From Elusimicrobia bacterium CG06_land_8_20_14_3_00_38_11 (GTDB taxonomy: Bacteria > Elusimicrobiota > UBA8919), in the NCBI GenBank assembly GCA_002780205.1, contig PEVQ01000087.1:1-9595 (forward strand): a stretch of DNA of 9,595 bases, written 5' to 3'. How positions within the stretch are numbered: position 1 is the first letter of the stretch; every line of letters begins with the position of its first letter. Position numbers and translations under genes: made by a program. Positions 5,305-9,595 of this stretch are shown in pieces. Under the pieces are notes generated by a model. The model saw nothing but the letters and a program-made list of their open reading frames with translations. It made no database searches and was not told the origin of the DNA.

Positions 5305-6780
5305 TTAATCCCACCAGTAATGAACTGTGTATGTCAAAACACTTTCAGAATCTTTTGCAACTTTCAATTTATATTCTATCGTCCGTGCATCTTTTTTCTC
5401 ATAGTCCTGTGATTTCTGCGTTATTTTCCAGTTAGACCACCTGTAAAGTTTTTCAACGACACGAACCTCTATCGGTTCTTCTTTATGATTTCTTACTGTA
5501 ATTTTGAATGATTCATCGGCAAAATCGTCACCGTTTTTGAAGTCCGTCTGAACTCTTTCGCCGACGATATCAAATGCATCGCCAAGATAAATTCTTACAT
5601 TTTCATCTTTAGGCGTATGCTCAATAAAATCCTCGCCGATAAATTCTAACGACTTGTCGGAGTCCTCTTTATAAACACGCATTTTGCCTTTCGGGAGCGG
5701 AATGCCCAGATTGTTTTCTTTTGAATTTTTGAAATCAAGCATTACATAAACCTTTTTATTTGATTGAACTCCATAATTTCTGTCCGCCCGCGACCATTGA
5801 TTATATCCGTAAAATTTCTGTGCAGCACCGTCATAAATATAAAGTTTCTTAACAGGCACCGCCGAGGCAGACACAAACTCAATCTGTTTTGTTTCGTTAT
5901 CCCGGACAGTTGTTCGACGCTGTAATGTGTAAAGATGGTATTCAAAAAATGCCTTTTCTTCAAATTGCGGTTGAGGAGCACGCTTCGCTTTTGTTTCATA
6001 CATCATGCCATTTCTCATAACACCGGGCGGCGATGCACGATGAATATCTCCGGCAATAAGTTTCAACTTTGCATCTTTATATGATGCTCCCGATTTGTTA
6101 TCAATAGTAACCCAACCGGTTAAATCCAGATTTTTATCATCTTTATCGGAAACAATAACATAATCCGCATTCCAGTTTATACCATTTGTTAAATAATCCA
6201 CCTCTATTTTATGCTCGCCGGAAATTTCGTTTTCCAGAAGCCATAAAAGTGTCGGTTTAAGTATAAGCCCTTCGGGAAGTTTTGATAAGGAAATTTCGCC
6301 CGACGGATTTACCAAAATTTTATCTCCCGATTTTATCGTAAGCCCGCCCGAAGTTGATAAAAGCGCTCCTTTTATTATTTCCTTTTTCTCGCCGTCTTTA
6401 CCAAACCGTCTTTCCAGTTCAATCTCCTTTCCAATATATTTTTGAAGAAGTTTCTCTCGCGAAATTAAATCATACTCAAAATTCTGCTCCAAAACCGAAC
6501 ATTTGTTCGGGTAAGATAGTGATTTGAAATGCACGCTGGTCGGGTCAATCTGCGCCGCGACATCGGTGAACTCAATCCTCTGCACACCCTTGTCCAGTTT
6601 TATCTCCCGCCTATCCTTCACAAGCCCCAAATTCTGGTTATAGACGGTCAAATCAATTTCCTGAGAAAAGGAAATTGTCTCAAATGTCATTGCGAGCATC
6701 AGCAAAGCAATCCCACAGATTACATTCACCCTGTTAGATACAAAGTTATCTAACAGGGCAGGAATAAAAACTTTTCTCAT
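5305..6780 (-). CDS. Exported DUF4139 domain-containing protein
   Basis: 491 residues. The mature part opens with IDLTVYNQNLGLVKDRREIK and RIEFTDVAAQIDPTSVHF, the pattern of DUF4139 proteins, and continues with the predicted beta-rich repeats (ISGEHKIEVDYLTNGINWNADYVIV; GWVTIDNKSGASYKDAKLKLIAG) to a terminal YTVHYWWD. These are exported proteins of unknown function. The N-terminus is a Sec-type signal: MRKVFIPALL, hydrophobic core VICGIALLMLAMTF (20-33), and likely cleavage after SFS (about residue 39). GGGAG lies seven bases before ATG 6780 inside the end of the previous gene, and the two genes are separated by two bases, so translation is probably coupled. Oddly, the DNA for residues 8-18 is a perfect hairpin and that for residues 22-32 is a REP-like palindrome, so the signal peptide seems to be made of repeat DNA. 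Family call is sure; function unknown. Confidence 0.9.
   Translation of the reverse strand: MRKVFIPALLDNFVSNRVNVICGIALLMLAMTFETISFSQEIDLTVYNQNLGLVKDRREIKLDKGVQRIEFTDVAAQIDPTSVHFKSLSYPNKCSVLEQNFEYDLISREKLLQKYIGKEIELERRFGKDGEKKEIIKGALLSTSGGLTIKSGDKILVNPSGEISLSKLPEGLILKPTLLWLLENEISGEHKIEVDYLTNGINWNADYVIVSDKDDKNLDLTGWVTIDNKSGASYKDAKLKLIAGDIHRASPPGVMRNGMMYETKAKRAPQPQFEEKAFFEYHLYTLQRRTTVRDNETKQIEFVSASAVPVKKLYIYDGAAQKFYGYNQWSRADRNYGVQSNKKVYVMLDFKNSKENNLGIPLPKGKMRVYKEDSDKSLEFIGEDFIEHTPKDENVRIYLGDAFDIVGERVQTDFKNGDDFADESFKITVRNHKEEPIEVRVVEKLYRWSNWKITQKSQDYEKKDARTIEYKLKVAKDSESVLTYTVHYWWD
6685..6716. repeat. REP-like imperfect palindrome inside the DUF4139 signal-peptide codons
   Basis: The sequence opens TGTCATTGCGAGCATCAG and ends AAAGCAATCCCACA, with ATTGC (6689-6693) pairing with GCAAT (6707-6711) and GC pairing with GC inside. 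From memory it resembles a dispersed palindrome with CATTGCGAGC...GCAATC arms seen in many bacterial genomes. Here it is in frame and encodes residues 22-32, CGIALLMLAMT. Confidence 0.55.
6729..6758. repeat. Perfect 12-bp hairpin in the 5' coding region of the DUF4139 gene
   Basis: CCCTGTTAGATA (6729-6740) and TATCTAACAGGG (6747-6758) with loop CAAAGT. It encodes residues 8-18 and lies 12 bases from the REP-like palindrome. A stem this strong, about 20 bases into the message, could affect translation. It looks like repeat DNA and not selected protein sequence. Confidence 0.65.
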
Positions 6781-6782
6781 TT

Positions 6783-6974
6783 TTACTCTCCCGTTTTAAT
6801 ATATTTGACCGCACAATCATCACAAAGCGGCGCCCACGCGTTTTCTGTTTCAAAAGCATCGTATTGGTCATTGCCTTCTTTTTTCGCTTCATCTTCATCA
6901 ACATAACCAAATCTTACATCCACAGCCATTGTTTCATCATCAAATTTCTCTCCACATTTTTCACATTTCCACAT
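6783..6974 (-). CDS. Small zinc-ribbon protein, 63 residues
   Basis: MWKCEKCGEKFDDETM... with two CxxC knuckles, C4/C7 and C51/C54, the layout of a treble-clef or ribbon zinc site. Between them is an acidic stretch (VDEDEAKKEGNDQYDAFETE). It has no signal peptide or membrane segment, so it is cytoplasmic. No enzymatic motif is seen; the fold call is from cysteine spacing only, and a rubredoxin-like iron site is an alternative. The start is ATG 6974, eight bases after GAGGAG. A TTG at 6980 would extend it by two residues but sits only two bases from that site. The Shine-Dalgarno overlaps the TGA of the upstream nuclease-like gene, and its own stop is two bases before the DUF4139 start, so the three may be translationally linked. 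Function unknown. Confidence 0.8.
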   Translation of the reverse strand: MWKCEKCGEKFDDETMAVDVRFGYVDEDEAKKEGNDQYDAFETENAWAPLCDDCAVKYIKTGE

Positions 6975-6986
6975 AGCCAAAACTCC

Positions 6987-7520
6987 TCAAACATAAAATT
7001 TATTCAACAAATGGCAATGAGTTCCATTAAATTCTGTTCTCAACTTACAGGAAGGATTATCTCCTTTTGTGTAATAAATCAAATCTACTTCTGATAAAGG
7101 ACCCGCTACTTTTCCCGATAAAAATTCAAGATAATCTCGGTTTTCTTTAATATACTCAAATTTAACACAATAAAGATGTTGAAGGATTTTTTGTTTTTGT
7201 AATTTTTTAACAATAGAAGCACTAAAAAGCCAAGTAGCATCCATTTTTTTATTATGTTCATTTGTCTTAATATTTACATATAAAGTTTCTTCAAGTGTAA
7301 TTATAATGACATCATATCCTCGCCAGTTTTTGAACTTAACTTTATCTTCACCGAAATAATCAATCATAAAACCAATTGTATGTTTTTCTATAACATCCGA
7401 AAGAGTCCTTGAAGATAACCCAATTTTGTGTTTTCCAACTTTTGCAGGGATCTGTAATGAATTTAGATGCTCCATACATTTAGAACAAAATATTTTCAAA
7501 ATAAATTTTGAATTAGTCAT
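6987..7520 (-). CDS. Putative type II restriction endonuclease-like protein (atypical PD-(D/E)XK)
   Basis: 177 residues from ATG 7520; an in-frame GTG at 7526 would add two, and neither has a clear ribosome binding site. No exact family is recognised. The predicted order fits a PD-(D/E)XK nuclease core: helix SRTLSDVIEKHTIGFMIDYF, strand WRGYDVIII (Asp70), strand TLYVNIKTNE, helix FSASIVKKLQKQ, strand LYCVKFEYI. The usual (D/E)xK is NIK here (Asn83, Lys85), a deviation seen in some nucleases but also possible in an inactive relative. A CSKC pair (C12, C15) and Cys158/Cys169 near the end may bind zinc. It lies 15 bases after the 153-residue gene and two genes after a DNA methyltransferase, the normal place for the cognate restriction enzyme. 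The nuclease call depends on context and secondary structure, so it is moderate. Confidence 0.6.
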   Translation of the reverse strand: MTNSKFILKIFCSKCMEHLNSLQIPAKVGKHKIGLSSRTLSDVIEKHTIGFMIDYFGEDKVKFKNWRGYDVIIITLEETLYVNIKTNEHNKKMDATWLFSASIVKKLQKQKILQHLYCVKFEYIKENRDYLEFLSGKVAGPLSEVDLIYYTKGDNPSCKLRTEFNGTHCHLLNKFYV

Positions 7521-7535
7521 ATGCACAATTTTTAA

Positions 7536-7997
7536 TTAATTTTTTTTGATATATCCAATTTCATTCATTAATTCACAGAGACTAATTCCCTGTGGTCTTT
7601 CTCTTTCTGCTTTTTCTTCAATTTCATCTATTTCGTCTTGAAAATGTTTTACTTCTTTCTTAAGTTTTTTAGATATTTCTTTGTATTCAATCCCTTCTTC
7701 TTTACATTTCCTTCTTAAATCTCGCAATTCATCGGCTTTCTTTAATGCCTTTAGAACAAGAAATAAATCATTATTACTTGGCATATACTCCATAACTTCG
7801 GAAGCATCCATTTCATAACCTTTAATTTTTGCAATATGCTCAAGTTCATTAATAGATTTACCTTTTTTTAATTGACATCTACTTCGTGGAGAATTTAAAC
7901 TAAAATACATATAGACATGAAACTCATTTTTCTCCCAATCACCTTCACGCGGATACAAACGCACACGGACTATCAATCTTCTTTTTCTCTGTCCCAT
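7536..7997 (-). CDS. Hypothetical protein between methylase and nuclease-like gene
   Basis: 153 residues, not recognised. The N-terminal part begins MGQRKRRLIVRVRLYPREGD and continues through FHVYMYFSLN, beta-like and basic. A middle segment (SINELEHIAKIKGYEMDASEVMEYM) is followed by a long charged helix, probably coiled coil, at about residues 80-137 (LKALKKADELRDLRRKCKEE; then repeated Lys/Glu heptads), and a short tail GISLCELMNEIGYIKKN. ATG 7997 is preferred because GGAG lies six bases upstream; the frame stays open to ATG 8030, adding 11 residues without a good site. It overlaps the methyltransferase 3' end by 53 bases in another frame, which implies coupled translation and a shared function. 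A control protein, a nuclease subunit or a DNA-recognition partner are possible; none is supported by a motif. Confidence 0.72.
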   Translation of the reverse strand: MGQRKRRLIVRVRLYPREGDWEKNEFHVYMYFSLNSPRSRCQLKKGKSINELEHIAKIKGYEMDASEVMEYMPSNNDLFLVLKALKKADELRDLRRKCKEEGIEYKEISKKLKKEVKHFQDEIDEIEEKAERERPQGISLCELMNEIGYIKKN

Positions 7998-9471
7998 AAC
8001 TTTCTCCATTTTGCAATTCTGATTCAACATCTTGTATTAGAGCATTTAATTTTTTCGTGGTTTCATCAATATTACCCTTTTGAAATTGACTGATAACTTT
8101 CTTATAGCATTTTTCAACTTTTTCTTGAAATTCATCAGGCATAAAGGGAATAGGTATAGACAAAACGTCGGTTTTATTTATACTTACGGTTCCAACACCA
8201 TGCTTTAAAAGTTGTATCGCATCTCTGCCATATTTTGTTTTTAAATATACAACAAGATAATATGGATTAATTTTTTTTACTCTCAAAATATGAAGATAGT
8301 CAGATGCTACACCTTCATCATTTTTACTATCAACAATAGCCACCCTGCCTGCACATCCAACGCCAACTCTGACAAAAATAATATCACTAACCTTTGTATA
8401 GGCATCAGGAAAATTCATTTTGCTTAAAGGGTCAATAAATTTTTCATTTTTTTCGTAATCTATTCCAATATCTGTGATATTTGTGGCGTGAAGAAATCTC
8501 AAACCTTTTTTTGAAAATTTTCTTTCTTTGCCATAAAGTGTTTTACCTGTTTTGCAATAAATAACGAAATCTTTTAGCGGCCTGAATTGGATACCATTAT
8601 TTTTTAAACTATTCATACTGCTTTTTCTTAAATTATAATAATACCAATAATCCATCCGCTTTAACAAGTCTTTTCCTGAAACTTTGACTGTATTATTAAC
8701 AATTCCTGTTTTTCCCAAGTCGCTAATTTTAGTAATATAGTTTAAGTTATCTTGCCACTTTTTTTGTAAAATCAAAATACTTGTTTTTGCAGATGTATCT
8801 TCAAAAACATTCCTTGGCAAACTAATTATATTTTTAACAACTGTTTCTCTTAAAATGAATTCTCTTATGTGTTGGTCTTTCGGATTTGAAAGAATACCGT
8901 CGGGCAATACAATAACCACATAACCATCTTTTTTAGCAAGTTGGATAAACTTCTCCAAGAAAAGAACTTCAATTGCCTGACTTCTTTGGATACTGCCATT
9001 TTTTCCAGCAAGTTCATATTGTGATAGTATCGTTATGTCATTTATTCTACTAAACCAACTACTAAAAGGTGGATTGCCAACCACAAGGTCAAACCTACTA
9101 TTTGAAAGTATTTTTTCCATTTCAGGATTTTTTTGATAGGCTTCTATTTTTAGTCCATCGGCATTCATGAAAAATGTATTATTGCTATGTAATTCTTTTT
9201 GTAAATTTACAATCATTTTATCGTCTATATCTATTCCAAATAATTTTGCACTTTGCCATTTTTCAGATGAAATTTTTAAAAAAATCCCGTTGCCTACGGC
9301 AGGATCAATTATATTTTTAATGTTTGTTTCAGAAATAAGAGATAATGCTTTTTCTACTGCAAATTCCGGCGTAAAATATTGATTATGTTTTTTTCTGTTT
9401 TGGTGTTTTATAATTTCTGGCTGTTTAAAGGGAAAATTATATTGAATTGTTGTAATAAAATTTTCTTGCAT
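7945..9471 (-). CDS. N6-adenine DNA methyltransferase with C-terminal target-recognition domain
   Basis: 508 residues. It transfers methyl groups from S-adenosylmethionine to adenine N6 in a specific DNA sequence. Gamma-class order is clear: QYFTPEFAVEKAL (31-43), motif I DPAVGNGIF (56-64), acidic GIDID (79-83), NADGL (103-107), catalytic motif IV NPPF (133-136) and the later strand GYVVIVLPDGIL (183-194). Residues about 290-450 resemble a HsdS-type target-recognition domain: RPLKDFVIYCKTGKTL, GLRFLHATNITDIG, VSDIIFVRVGVGCAGRVAIV, GVGTVSINKTDVLSIPIPFM. A final helix (about 450-490) matches the HsdS coiled spacer. Length is typical of type II enzymes of the M.PstI/M.HincII class. No helicase or translocase (HsdR) is present. 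It begins nine bases after an upstream partial gene and overlaps the next gene by 53 bases. Base composition is AT-rich compared with the left half. Target sequence unknown. Confidence 0.92.
   Translation of the reverse strand: MQENFITTIQYNFPFKQPEIIKHQNRKKHNQYFTPEFAVEKALSLISETNIKNIIDPAVGNGIFLKISSEKWQSAKLFGIDIDDKMIVNLQKELHSNNTFFMNADGLKIEAYQKNPEMEKILSNSRFDLVVGNPPFSSWFSRINDITILSQYELAGKNGSIQRSQAIEVLFLEKFIQLAKKDGYVVIVLPDGILSNPKDQHIREFILRETVVKNIISLPRNVFEDTSAKTSILILQKKWQDNLNYITKISDLGKTGIVNNTVKVSGKDLLKRMDYWYYYNLRKSSMNSLKNNGIQFRPLKDFVIYCKTGKTLYGKERKFSKKGLRFLHATNITDIGIDYEKNEKFIDPLSKMNFPDAYTKVSDIIFVRVGVGCAGRVAIVDSKNDEGVASDYLHILRVKKINPYYLVVYLKTKYGRDAIQLLKHGVGTVSINKTDVLSIPIPFMPDEFQEKVEKCYKKVISQFQKGNIDETTKKLNALIQDVESELQNGESYGTEKKKIDSPCAFVSA
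8004..8007 (-). promoter_or_regulatory. Ribosome binding site inside the methylase gene
   Basis: GGAG six bases before ATG 7997, inside the last codons of the methyltransferase gene. It selects the start of the overlapping 153-residue gene. Confidence 0.5.
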
Positions 9472-9480
9472 TATTATCGC

Positions 9481-9595
9481 CTATATTGTCGCTGATATTT
9501 TTGTGCCAAAATTGAATTTTCTCGGGTCAAGTAATTTATCGTTTATACGATATTGTTTGCGATTCTTTATCCTTCTTTCAAATTTTGATTTTCCG
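9481..9595 (-). CDS. C-terminal fragment of an unidentified upstream gene
   Basis: A frame open from the window edge to TAG at 9483-9481 encodes 37 residues containing KFERRIKNRKQYRINDKLL and then DPRKFNFGTKISATI. The other two minus-strand frames meet stops within about 30 bases. It is basic (many Lys/Arg), so it may bind nucleic acid, but too little is visible to name it. It ends nine bases before the methyltransferase start, so it may be the first gene of the same cassette (another restriction, control or mobility protein). Confidence 0.5.
   Translation of the reverse strand, partial: GKSKFERRIKNRKQYRINDKLLDPRKFNFGTKISATI

Noticed and set aside
6783..6980. TTG 6980 as start of the zinc-ribbon protein
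   Set aside because: It is only two bases from the Shine-Dalgarno site, while ATG 6974 has normal spacing.
7945..9471. Complete type I restriction system
   Set aside because: The methylase and HsdS-like domain are fused in one protein and no helicase/translocase subunit is present, so a type II-like arrangement fits better.

Overview
All recognisable genes lie on the minus strand, so the window is read from right to left. It suggests a moderately AT-rich, Gram-negative-type uncultured bacterium. It carries type IV pilus machinery, an exported DUF4139 protein and a small bacterial microcompartment (BMC) locus. Most intergenic gaps contain short palindromes or short tandem words. An Omnitrophota/Elusimicrobiota/PVC-like origin is a guess from gene style only; no rRNA or other phylogenetic marker is present.

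Right third (9595 to about 6987): the tail of an unidentified gene (9595-9481) is followed by a restriction-modification-like cassette. It comprises an N6-adenine DNA methyltransferase with a C-terminal target-recognition domain (9471-7945), a 153-residue charged protein of unknown function that overlaps it (7997-7536), and a small protein with a plausible but atypical PD-(D/E)XK nuclease core (7520-6987). This part looks more AT-rich than the rest, consistent with acquisition by transfer.

Middle (6974 to 5305): a 63-residue four-cysteine zinc-ribbon protein is followed after two bases by an exported DUF4139 protein. The signal peptide of the latter is encoded by a perfect 12-bp hairpin and a REP-like palindrome, so dispersed repeat DNA appears to have become a secretion signal.

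BMC segment (5291 to 2942): a perfect 11-bp palindrome precedes a three-part enzyme, which has an encapsulation-type N-terminal helix, a flavoprotein-like domain, a cysteine cluster and a complete DeoC aldolase domain. Next come a single PduA/EutM-type hexameric shell protein and a 93-residue protein that seems to join an encapsulation-like helix to a short helical module seen in BMC enzymes. Together they suggest aldol cleavage of a deoxy-sugar phosphate inside a shell, releasing an aldehyde. No pentamer, aldehyde dehydrogenase or phosphotransacylase is present, so this is a satellite or partial locus.

Left third (2825 to 1): a PilT/PilU-family retraction ATPase is followed by two genes whose N-terminal domains look paralogous (same spacing of W, P, RY, C, P, K and LY), each followed by a low-complexity linker and, at least in the first, a different C-terminal domain. 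They are candidate pilus- or motility-linked adaptor proteins. No stretch over 300 bases lacks a gene.
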